Assembly (NCBI GenBank): GCA_016793645.1
Contig: JAEUHD010000383.1
Coordinates: forward strand, 1 to 33,830
DNA: 33,830 nt
Direction of reading: 5' to 3'
DNA from: Verrucomicrobiales bacterium
GTDB taxonomy: Bacteria > Verrucomicrobiota > Verrucomicrobiia > Limisphaerales > UBA9464
The position numbers and the translations under genes are program-made. This document shows, piece after piece, positions 8,109 to 15,701 of this stretch. The notes below the pieces were generated by a model. That model ran no database searches. It saw only the letters and a program-made list of their open reading frames with translations, and was not told the DNA's origin. Within the stretch, counting starts at the first letter, position 1. Each line of letters opens with the position of its first letter.

Positions 8109-9035
8109 ATGACGCCCCTGATCCGGAACTCGCCCACGGCCCGAACACGGCTGCTGGCCGTCTTTGGCTCGCCCGTGCGCCACTCGGCGTCCCCGGCCAT
8201 GCACAACGCCGCCCTGGAGGAACTCGGACTCGACTGGACCTACGTGGCCTGCGCCGTGGAACCGGAACACCTCAGGGAGGCCCTGGACGGCGCCCGGCGC
8301 ATGGGATTCGCCGGGGTGAACCTGACGGTGCCCCACAAGCAACTCGCGGTTCCCCTGATGGACGTGCTCGATCCAACCGCCCGCGAGTACGGGGCGGTCA
8401 ACACCGTGGTTTTCGAGGCGGAGGATGCGGAGGGACTGTGGCGTCCGGTCGGACAACTCCGGGATCCCTCCGGACCCGTGCGATTGCACGGGTACAACAC
8501 CGATGCCGACGCCCTCGTCCGTGCGCTGGGGGAGGATCTCGCGGTCGAGGCCCGTGCCTCCCGAATCCTCCTTCTCGGCGCGGGCGGCGCGGCGCGGGCG
8601 GCGGCCCTGCGCCTCGCGGACGAGCAGGTCGGTGGGCTCTGGCTGGTCAACCGGTCGATGGAGAAGGCCGAGGCGCTCGCCCGGGAAATCGCCGACCGGT
8701 CCCTGGTGACGGAGATCCACCTGGGCTACCCCGAGGGCGACGTCGAGGTTGTCCTGAATGCCACATCGCTGGGACTGCAGGAGTCGGACGCCCTGCCCCT
8801 CGACACCCGCCGTTTTCCGCTGACCCGGGCCGACGGAGTCTATGACATGGTCTACCGTCCTGCAGAAACCCGGTTGCTCCGCGCCGCCCGCGAGGCGGGC
8901 TGCCGGACCGCCAACGGATTGGGAATGCTGCTGTACCAGGGTGCCGCGGCGCTCGAATTGTGGACGGGCCGCCCGGCTCCCGTCGAAACCATGCGGCGCG
9001 CCCTCAAGGCCGAAGTGTACGGAACCGCGTCATGA
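8109..9035 (+). CDS. aroE: Shikimate dehydrogenase
   Basis: A 308-residue cytoplasmic enzyme reducing 3-dehydroshikimate to shikimate with NADPH in aromatic amino acid synthesis. The substrate site shows Ser26/Ser28 (HSASPAMHN), the catalytic Lys77 (NLTVPHK), AVNT at about 96-99 and Asp132 (GYNTDA). The NADP-binding loop GAGGAAR is at 157-163, followed by VNRSMEKA, where the Asn-Arg pair favours NADP. NGLGMLLYQGAAALELWTG near the end is the usual C-terminal signature. Between AVNT and GYNTDA there is a stretch of about 30 residues, roughly 18 longer than usual, probably an enlarged surface hairpin. The stop overlaps the ATG of the prepilin peptidase gene (ATGA), an unexpected partner in function. 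Confidence 0.95.
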   Translation: MTPLIRNSPTARTRLLAVFGSPVRHSASPAMHNAALEELGLDWTYVACAVEPEHLREALDGARRMGFAGVNLTVPHKQLAVPLMDVLDPTAREYGAVNTVVFEAEDAEGLWRPVGQLRDPSGPVRLHGYNTDADALVRALGEDLAVEARASRILLLGAGGAARAAALRLADEQVGGLWLVNRSMEKAEALAREIADRSLVTEIHLGYPEGDVEVVLNATSLGLQESDALPLDTRRFPLTRADGVYDMVYRPAETRLLRAAREAGCRTANGLGMLLYQGAAALELWTGRPAPVETMRRALKAEVYGTAS

Positions 9036-10168
9036 CCGACCGCTATCTCGGACTTCCCCTCGATTTCTGGCAACCGGAGTTCCTGGGAATCCCCCACCCC
9101 ATCTGGACCTTTGCGGTCGCGGCCCTGGGCCTGATTGTCGGCAGCTTTCTCAACGTGGTCATCCATCGGATGCCCCTCGGACAAAGCGTCGTCACTCCGC
9201 CATCCCACTGCCCCAAATGCCAGACCCGGATCCCCCTTCGGTTCAATCTCCCCATCCTCTCCTGGGTCGCCCTCCGGGGCCGCTGCGCCTTTTGCGGGTC
9301 GCCGATTTCGCCGAGATACCTGCTGGTGGAGGCGTTCACGGGGGTCGTGTTTGTGTCCACGTGGCTCGTCTTTGGTGAGGCGCAGCCATGGATGGCCTTC
9401 GCCCTGTGCCTGCTCTTTGCCGGATTCATCGCGGCGACCTTCATCGATCTGGAACACCTGATCATCCCCGACGAGATCACGCTCGGCGGCACCGTGGCGG
9501 GCTTTCTCCTCTCGGCCGCCATTCCCGCCCTCCAACACGCGGAGGGTCCGCTGGAATCCATGAAGCGGAGCGGACTGGGCATCGCGGTGGGGGCCGGCAT
9601 TGTCTATCTGGTCCTGCGCCTGGGAAAACTCGCCTTTGGTCGTCAGAACATCGATTTCCCGGAGGTGAGCCGCGTGCGCTTCCTTGAGAGTTCCCTGCTC
9701 CTGCCTTCCGGCGAGATGCCCTACGAGGAGATCTTTTACCGCCCTTCGGATGCCGTAAGGCTTCACGCCCAGCGCCTCGAACTGACCGACCGCTGCTTCC
9801 TCGACCAACCCGTGGAATTACGCCTCGCCGCACAACCCGCACTCCTGCGGGTGGGCGGTGAGGTATTCAAGGCCGAGGACGAACCCTACATGGTGGCGGA
9901 GACCGACCGGGTTGAACTGCCTCGCGAAGCCATGGGATTGGGCGATGTCAAATTCATGGCGGCCATCGGGGCGTTTCTCGGATGGCAGGCCGCGGTATTC
10001 TCCCTGATGTTCAGCGCGGTGATCGGGACTTTCGTGGCCGTGATCCTCATCGCCCTCCGCAAGCAAACGCTGTCCGGCCGCCTGGGTTACGGACCCTACA
10101 TCGCCGCCGCGGCGATGACCTGGGTGTTCGGCGGCCGTGAAATCGCCCTTCGATGGTTCGGCTTCTGA
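9032..10168 (+). CDS. Prepilin peptidase (PilD/GspO family) with large insertion
   Basis: A 378-residue inner-membrane aspartic protease that cleaves type IV pilin or pseudopilin leaders and usually also N-methylates them. The N-terminal domain has FLNVVIHRMP and the zinc-binding cysteine pairs Cys60/Cys63 (CPKC) and Cys85/Cys88 (CAFC). The catalytic aspartates are Asp139 (FIDLEHLIIPDEITL) and Asp305 (GLGDVKFMAAIGAFLG). Family members are usually about 250-290 residues. The excess is a soluble stretch at about 205-298 placed just before the second catalytic Asp. The start is the ATG overlapping the aroE stop. The pilus or secretion genes it serves are not in this window. Confidence 0.93.
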   Translation: MTDRYLGLPLDFWQPEFLGIPHPIWTFAVAALGLIVGSFLNVVIHRMPLGQSVVTPPSHCPKCQTRIPLRFNLPILSWVALRGRCAFCGSPISPRYLLVEAFTGVVFVSTWLVFGEAQPWMAFALCLLFAGFIAATFIDLEHLIIPDEITLGGTVAGFLLSAAIPALQHAEGPLESMKRSGLGIAVGAGIVYLVLRLGKLAFGRQNIDFPEVSRVRFLESSLLLPSGEMPYEEIFYRPSDAVRLHAQRLELTDRCFLDQPVELRLAAQPALLRVGGEVFKAEDEPYMVAETDRVELPREAMGLGDVKFMAAIGAFLGWQAAVFSLMFSAVIGTFVAVILIALRKQTLSGRLGYGPYIAAAAMTWVFGGREIALRWFGF

Positions 10169-10199
10169 GGAAGCCCTCCGCGGGATCTCCCGTTCAACG

Positions 10200-11984
10200 C
10201 TATTCGACGGTGACCCGGAACAGGCGGGACGCAGCCGTCGCCGGAGGCTCCAACGCCACCTCCCCTCCTCCCGAAGGTACGGGAATCACCCCCAGGGCAC
10301 TCCACTCACCTGAGGGATTCGTCGGCCGGGATTCCAGACGATACGTCCGTCCGGACTCCGCCGTGAACCGCAACTGGACGATTCCCTTCCCCGTCACTCC
10401 GACCTCGATCACCGGCGGCAGCGGAGGAACGATGGAATCCACCTGCCAGTGCGCCGGGTCGTTCCCGTAGGCGGTGACATCCCGACGCAGCAATGCGGCC
10501 CCGGATCCCTCGGGAATCACAGGCCACGGTGCCGTCACGGAATATCGGATTCCCTCCACCAGGATGTAGGGCACAAAACCGGCGTCCGGATGGGGCGGGA
10601 GCTGCGGAGGATCCGGCTTGTACAGGGTGACCCGGCCGGAGAGATCCCCGAGGGAATTGGTCCAAGGACCCAGGATGGGGATGGAGTTCGGGATCGAGTT
10701 CCGGTTGCGGAACTGCACCGGATCCGTTCCCACGACCAAAAGTCGCGCTCCGGGCTCCATCAACACTCCGGGAGGCAGGTCGAAATCCACGTCGCCCCGG
10801 ATCCTCCAGGTATTCTCCGGGTACGAGGGATCATACAAACCGACCGTGACCGGATGGACGCACTCCAGCTCAAGAAACTCGTCCCCAGCCGCCAGGGGCG
10901 CAGGCTGGATCCGGCGGACCACCACGGGCCCCACCAGGGGTCCCGCGTTCGGCGCCCCCTTTCCACCCCGAAACGCGTTCAGAAAGTCCGACGGAAATGT
11001 CATGTCGATGTCCGTTCCGAGGGTCTGCCGTTCCAGAATGGTGAAGGGCCCGGTGCCTTCAGGATACCGCCCCACCGGAATCCCATTGGCGGTGGCATCA
11101 AAGCTCACTGCATCCTCCCAATAAGCCAGGGCTCCACTGGAATCCGTGGACATCAACACGGCTTCGTCCCCATGGGCCGAATTGAACCGGAAAGCCTTCT
11201 GGCTGGGATCAGGGGTCTCAGGACTGAACTGGAATTCGTAGAGCACCATCCTTGCCCGGGGTCCAAGCACCGTGTTGGCCGCGATCCGATACTTCCTGGG
11301 ATCGGACCGTTCGTTCGACAGATACCACCCCCCCAGCGGGATCGAGTCGTCGGTCAGGTTGAGCAACTCAACCGCATCCTCAAACGGGGGATCCGTGTGC
11401 GCGAGCACCTCATTGATGGCGATCCGGCGCAGGGGACCCCGTCCCGCACGCCCTGGTGACCCCAGCCATTCGCTGCTCGCCCGCCAATTGGCAGGGTCGT
11501 TGAGGTTGCCCGTGGAATCGACCGGCTCGAGGGTGCTTCCCAACCCGCCGGGACGCGACGGCCAGTCCCCGGAGGGCGAGTAGGTGAAATCGAACTGCGT
11601 TCCCCCGCCCGAATCCATCAGGGTGACCCGTTCCCCGTCCGCAGAGAACCCTCCGGAGAAGGTCCCCTCCGCAAGCCGGACTCCCGTGCCATACCTGGCC
11701 TGGAATTTCGACCGCTGCCTGGCCACCACAATCCGTTCCCCGGCTCCCAGGACCTCGCCCCCGGCGAACGTATATCCGATGCCGCGGGTGAACGTCATCC
11801 CCGCCAGGGAAATCTCCGCACCGGCGACATTGACCAATTCGATGAAGTCGTAGTCGGTTCCCTCCGGATCATCGTAATTCAGCTCACCGACCGACACCCC
11901 GGCACCGAGAACGGCCCGGGAGGCCCACCCCAGGGCCACCCCCAACCCGCAGATGAGGCGCACCGGTTTCCAGGTAAGAAGCAT
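10200..11984 (-). CDS. Secreted multi-lamin-tail-domain protein
   Basis: A 594-residue exported protein. The N-terminus (VRLICGLGVALGWASRAVLGAG) looks like a signal peptide. Three lamin-tail-like beta domains can be made out: one starting VGELNYDDPEGTDYDFIELVN, a second at IAINEVLAHTDPPFEDAVELLN with GGWYLSNERSDPRKYRI, and a third at VRRIQPAPLAAGDEFLELE. Such domains (LTD) occur in bacterial surface proteins and are thought to bind other macromolecules. The last about 60 residues (FTAESGRTYRLESR followed by a terminal LFRVTVE) match a module often found at the C-terminus of verrucomicrobial secreted proteins. No catalytic domain is visible. It lies 47 bp downstream of the small conserved gene on the same strand. 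Confidence 0.75.
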   Translation of the reverse strand: MLLTWKPVRLICGLGVALGWASRAVLGAGVSVGELNYDDPEGTDYDFIELVNVAGAEISLAGMTFTRGIGYTFAGGEVLGAGERIVVARQRSKFQARYGTGVRLAEGTFSGGFSADGERVTLMDSGGGTQFDFTYSPSGDWPSRPGGLGSTLEPVDSTGNLNDPANWRASSEWLGSPGRAGRGPLRRIAINEVLAHTDPPFEDAVELLNLTDDSIPLGGWYLSNERSDPRKYRIAANTVLGPRARMVLYEFQFSPETPDPSQKAFRFNSAHGDEAVLMSTDSSGALAYWEDAVSFDATANGIPVGRYPEGTGPFTILERQTLGTDIDMTFPSDFLNAFRGGKGAPNAGPLVGPVVVRRIQPAPLAAGDEFLELECVHPVTVGLYDPSYPENTWRIRGDVDFDLPPGVLMEPGARLLVVGTDPVQFRNRNSIPNSIPILGPWTNSLGDLSGRVTLYKPDPPQLPPHPDAGFVPYILVEGIRYSVTAPWPVIPEGSGAALLRRDVTAYGNDPAHWQVDSIVPPLPPVIEVGVTGKGIVQLRFTAESGRTYRLESRPTNPSGEWSALGVIPVPSGGGEVALEPPATAASRLFRVTVE

Positions 11985-12031
11985 GCCGGTCCCAAGCAGA
12001 TTGCGGGCCTTTTTCGAAATGAGATTCGGAG

Positions 12032-12313
12032 TCAGTTCTCCGGGTCGGGCGGACGGAGCCCGACCTCGGCCGCAATATCCCGGAATTCCTCGCGGCTCAC
12101 CTCGTGCAGTTCCTTCCCCTTGCGACGAAGCTTCTCGTTGATCTTGATTGCCTTCTCAGTCATGGCCTCGTGCGTTTCCGCCGTCCCCCCCACCAGGGCA
12201 AAATTCTTCCCCGTGGTGACGCGCTTATGGCCGTCGGAGTCGAGACCCACACCGAGCAGGACGGCCTTGGGCGGCTTCCGCGCGGCCGCCTTGGGCTTGG
12301 ATGCATCTGCCAT
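12032..12313 (-). CDS. Small conserved hypothetical protein
   Basis: A 93-residue soluble protein. It starts with a Lys/Ala/Pro-rich tail (MADASKPKAAARKPPK), then a compact part LLGVGLDSDGHKRVTTGKNF, ALVGGTAETHEAM, and a charged helix KAIKINEKLRRKGKELHEVS. I recall similar short proteins from Planctomycetes and Verrucomicrobia but know no function. There is no signal peptide or membrane segment. It is divergent from the fumarylacetoacetate-hydrolase family gene across a 108-bp gap that holds a long imperfect palindrome, and lies upstream of the lamin-tail gene on the same strand. The codon choice and the in-frame ATG at 12313 support a real gene. Confidence 0.7.
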   Translation of the reverse strand: MADASKPKAAARKPPKAVLLGVGLDSDGHKRVTTGKNFALVGGTAETHEAMTEKAIKINEKLRRKGKELHEVSREEFRDIAAEVGLRPPDPEN

Positions 12314-12342
12314 GCGGCAACGGTACGGGGGGCGGGGCCAAC

Positions 12343-12386
12343 GGCAAGGGCCAATCCCAAGTCTGCTGGTTGGGATTCACCTTGCC
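12343..12386. repeat. 44-bp imperfect palindrome in divergent intergenic region
   Basis: Outer arms GGCAAGG (12343-12349) and CCTTGCC (12380-12386) pair over 7 bp. Inner arms AATCCCAA (12353-12360) and TTGGGATT (12370-12377) pair over 8 bp. They are separated by internal loops of 3 and 2 bases and a 9-base central loop. It sits between divergent start codons at 12313 and 12422. It could be an operator for a dimeric regulator or an RNA hairpin in a leader. There is no T-run after either arm, so it is not a simple intrinsic terminator. Confidence 0.6.
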
Positions 12387-12421
12387 CCGTCAAGTGAGAA
12401 TTTGATACCTCTGAGCCCGCC

Positions 12422-13177
12422 ATGGCAGCTATCGGCCGGTTTCAAAAAGGGGAGGAGATCTTTCACGCAAAGGTGGTGGACGGAGAGCTTTTCAAGCTGA
12501 TCGGAGACGTTTACGGCTCCCCATCCTTTGAAAAGAAGCCCACGGCGCTGAAGGGAGTCAAGACCCTCGTGCCCGTGGTCCCGTCGAAGATCATCGCCGT
12601 GGGACTCAACTACGCCGACCATGCCCGGGAGTCCGGCAAGCCGCTGCCGAAGGAACCGCTCTTTTGGTTGAAGGCCCCCACGTCGCTGATCCCGGATGGC
12701 GCCAAGATCGAGGTCCCCTTCGGCAATCATCGCACGGATTTCGAGGCCGAACTCACCATTGTGATCGGCCGGCGGATGCGGAATGTGACTCCGGCCGCGG
12801 CGGCCCGCTACATCTTCGGGTATACCGCCGCCCAGGACATCACCGACCGGACCATCCAGAACGGTGAAAGTCAGTGGGCCCGGTCGAAGTCGTTCGACAC
12901 GTTCACGCCGCTGGGACCCTACATTGAGACCAAGATCGATCCGCACGATCTCAATATCCAGCTCTTCCAAAACGGCCAGTTGCGTCAGAACAGCAACACG
13001 AGCCAGATGATCTTCAACTGCTTCGACCTGGTCAGCTTCATCTCGACCAACATGACCATGCTCCCCGGCGACGTCATCCTCACGGGGACGCCCGCAGGCA
13101 TCGGCCCCATCGAATCCGGGGATCGGCTTGAGGTCCGGATTCAAGGTCTGGCACCCCTGGTCAATACGGTGAAGTAG
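12422..13177 (+). CDS. Fumarylacetoacetate hydrolase family protein
   Basis: A 251-residue cytoplasmic metal-dependent enzyme of the FAH superfamily, which includes fumarylpyruvate hydrolases, 2-hydroxyhepta-2,4-diene-1,7-dioate isomerases and oxaloacetate decarboxylases. An N-terminal beta domain leads into SKIIAVGLNYADHARESGK, then FWLKAPTSLI. The metal ligands are visible as Glu108 and Glu110 (FEAELTIVIG) and Asp139 (AAQDITDR). A conserved Lys follows in WARSKSFDTFTPLGP, and the C-terminus has the usual MTMLPGDVILTGTPAGIG signature. The specific substrate cannot be read from sequence because the family is promiscuous, and no aromatic catabolism genes are adjacent. No clear Shine-Dalgarno sequence precedes the ATG. 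The upstream palindrome could regulate it. Confidence 0.9.
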   Translation: MAAIGRFQKGEEIFHAKVVDGELFKLIGDVYGSPSFEKKPTALKGVKTLVPVVPSKIIAVGLNYADHARESGKPLPKEPLFWLKAPTSLIPDGAKIEVPFGNHRTDFEAELTIVIGRRMRNVTPAAAARYIFGYTAAQDITDRTIQNGESQWARSKSFDTFTPLGPYIETKIDPHDLNIQLFQNGQLRQNSNTSQMIFNCFDLVSFISTNMTMLPGDVILTGTPAGIGPIESGDRLEVRIQGLAPLVNTVK

Positions 13178-13256
13178 GAGCCCGGGGCCGCCCCCATTTC
13201 CCCGGCCACCCCGGTTTCCCGCTTGAATTTTTGGCCGTCGCGGAAGTCCCTATCGG

Positions 13257-15701
13257 GTGCCCCTGAAGCGGATTCAACCAGCCTCAAGCGTTCCCGGTTC
13301 GCGCCCGGTTCCCCGGGTGCCGAGGCATCGAAGGGAATTCCCGCGCGCTTCGGCTCTCCGCCTTCTGCGGATCCTGATCGCAACGTTCGCGATCTGCCCC
13401 CCCGGTTACTCCGATCTTCCCCAGGTTCGCCTCCTCGGCTTGTTTCCTCCCGGCGCGGCCGCCGGCTCCACCAACGAGATTTCCGTCAGCGGAACCGATC
13501 TTGAGGATCCCAAGGGACTCTCCTTCTCGGATCCCCGGATCCGGGCGCTCCCGGTCGCGTCCAATGCCGCCATCTTCCAGGTGATCGTCCCCGCCGAGGT
13601 CCCCCCCGGACCGGTCCAGGTGCGATGGAACGGGCGCTTCGGAACCTCCAATCCTCGAACCTTCGTCATCGGGACCGGACCGGAGACGGTCCTGAATCCC
13701 ACCAACACCACCGCCGCCTCCGCGGTGAGGGTGGATGGCTCCGCCGTGGTCTCGGGACGAATTCCCGCAGGACAGACCCTCTGGTTCCGGTTCCGCCCCC
13801 ACGCCGGTCAGCGGTGGATTGCCGAGGTGCCGGTTCGGGCCCTCGAAACCCGGCTCGAACCGGTTCTCCGGGTCTTCGATGCCTCGGGACAGGAACTCGC
13901 GTCCTCCCGGCGCGGCTGGATCGAAGTCCCATCCACGAAGGGCGAGGTATGGATCCAGGTGTGCGACGTCACCTACCGGGGTGGGGATGAGTTTCCCTTC
14001 CGGTTCCGGGTCAGCGCCTCACCCCGGATTGATTTCGTGATTCCCTCGGTCCTGACGCCCGGCATCACCAACCGATTGACGCTCTTCGGGCGAAACCTGG
14101 ATGCCAGCCAACCCTCCGCGCTCATGGGGACCGATGGCAGCCTCCTCGATCAGGTGACCGTGGATCTCGTGGGCACAGGACCCGCGGTCTCCCCGGACAT
14201 CGTCGCCGGCCTGCTCGGACGCCCGGCCTCCGCCTTCCTCGCCCGCCAAGTGACCGCGTGGCAACTGTCCGGCAGCAACGGCATTTCCAATCCAGTCCTG
14301 CTCGGAGTTTCCACCAATCCGGTCGTGGTCGGCCCCATCGACTCCGGAGCGCCGCCCGCCCTGCCGATCCCTGTCCGGCCCCCGGTCGAGTTTCACGGAC
14401 TCTTTCCCCGCCGAGGCGAACTCAGCGGGGTGACCTTCGAGGCGCGCAAGGGGGATGTGTACTGGGTCGAACTCTGGGCGGAGCGGATGGGTGCCGCGGC
14501 CGATCCCGCCGCCGTGGTTCAACGCCAGTTGCCACCGCAGGGGGATTCCAGCGCCACCCGGTTCTCGGACGTGCTGGAACTGGGGGACAATGAATCCAAC
14601 CCCGGGGGTTCCGAGTTCAATCTGTTCACACGGGACCCCGTCGGCCGATTTGAGGCCCCGGAGGACGGCACCTACCGGATCCTCGTCCGGGATTTGTTTC
14701 ACACCTCCGGAAAGGGACCGCGTCTTCCCTACCGGCTTTCCATCCGCCGGGAATCTCCGTCATTCGCCCTGGTCGCCCTGCCCATGCAACCCACCCGGGC
14801 CAACGACAATGACCGCGCGATCCACCCGCTCGCCCCCTTTGTTCGCAAGGGCGGCGTCGAACTGATTCGCGTCCTCGTCCAGCGCCGGGACGGTTTCAAC
14901 GGGGAGATTGAGCTTTCCGCGAGCGGCTGGACCAACGGAGTGACGTCGGACTCAACCCGGATCCCTTCCGGCCAGAGCGTCGGGTTTCTCCCGGTCATCG
15001 CCGGGTCCGAAGCGTCGGGCCTGCAGCGTCCGCTCATTGTGGGAAGACCCGTGGCGCCCGCAACAGCCCCGGAGGCGGTCGCGGTCATGGTCGCCACCGG
15101 ACCGGCCGCGGACTTCAATGAGTCGGTGATTCCCTTCCGTGTCGCGGTCGAACCGCAGGTCGATGTCAGCGCCTCGGAGATGGCCCCCGTTTCCGTGGAC
15201 GTGCCCAACGCTCGCGCCGTGGAGGCCCACGGCGACGGCAAGGTTTCCATTCCGATCGGAGTCGTCCGGCGCGGGGACTTCAACGGGGCCTTTTCCCTCA
15301 AGCTTGCGGGACGTCCCGAGTTCGACAAGGCCAAGGAGGCCACCGTGCCCGAAAAGGCGACCAACGCGACGCTCGAGATCAACCTGTCCGAGGCGAAGCC
15401 CCCGGAGGGACTGTATCGCGTCTGGCTCCAGGGACAGATCGCCGGAAAGTACCGGAACAATCCCGAGGCCTTGACCGCGGCGGAATCCGATCTGAAGGCG
15501 GCCGAAACAGCGCTGGCTGCGGCGACTGCCGCCGACAAACCCCTGCTGGAGGAACGCCGGAAAGCCGCGGAGGAACGGCGAAAGGCAGCCGAAGAACGGT
15601 CAAAACCCAGGGACGTCACCGTCCGCGTCTACTCGAGGCCGTTCGACCTTCGCATCCTGCCACCTCCCAAACCCGAGGCCAAGACGGAGGCAAAACCGTG
15701 A
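13257..15701 (+). CDS. Secreted PPC-domain protein with C-terminal coiled coil (partner of cytochrome c-WD40 protein)
   Basis: An 814-residue exported protein from a GTG at 13257. A second in-frame GTG at 13317 would give a more compact signal peptide ahead of the hydrophobic RLLRILIATFAICPPG segment, so the start is uncertain. After a first beta domain (about 55-130), a bacterial pre-peptidase C-terminal (PPC) type domain is visible (SGRIPAGQTLWFRFRPHAGQ to about residue 260). A second PPC-like stretch ends in DGTYRILVRDLFHTSGKG. A basic/acidic coiled coil follows near the C-terminus (about 740-790) with an imperfect EERRKAA heptad repeat. There is no catalytic motif. Its stop overlaps the GTG of the next gene (GTGA), so the products are probably made together and may interact outside the cytoplasm. 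Confidence 0.75.
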   Translation: MPLKRIQPASSVPGSRPVPRVPRHRREFPRASALRLLRILIATFAICPPGYSDLPQVRLLGLFPPGAAAGSTNEISVSGTDLEDPKGLSFSDPRIRALPVASNAAIFQVIVPAEVPPGPVQVRWNGRFGTSNPRTFVIGTGPETVLNPTNTTAASAVRVDGSAVVSGRIPAGQTLWFRFRPHAGQRWIAEVPVRALETRLEPVLRVFDASGQELASSRRGWIEVPSTKGEVWIQVCDVTYRGGDEFPFRFRVSASPRIDFVIPSVLTPGITNRLTLFGRNLDASQPSALMGTDGSLLDQVTVDLVGTGPAVSPDIVAGLLGRPASAFLARQVTAWQLSGSNGISNPVLLGVSTNPVVVGPIDSGAPPALPIPVRPPVEFHGLFPRRGELSGVTFEARKGDVYWVELWAERMGAAADPAAVVQRQLPPQGDSSATRFSDVLELGDNESNPGGSEFNLFTRDPVGRFEAPEDGTYRILVRDLFHTSGKGPRLPYRLSIRRESPSFALVALPMQPTRANDNDRAIHPLAPFVRKGGVELIRVLVQRRDGFNGEIELSASGWTNGVTSDSTRIPSGQSVGFLPVIAGSEASGLQRPLIVGRPVAPATAPEAVAVMVATGPAADFNESVIPFRVAVEPQVDVSASEMAPVSVDVPNARAVEAHGDGKVSIPIGVVRRGDFNGAFSLKLAGRPEFDKAKEATVPEKATNATLEINLSEAKPPEGLYRVWLQGQIAGKYRNNPEALTAAESDLKAAETALAAATAADKPLLEERRKAAEERRKAAEERSKPRDVTVRVYSRPFDLRILPPPKPEAKTEAKP

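Noticed and set aside
6843..8720. 625-codon open frame on the minus strand through the DUF3500 and aroE genes
   Set aside because: The plus-strand genes have clear motifs; the antisense product has low-complexity Gly/Arg/His content and no recognisable domain.
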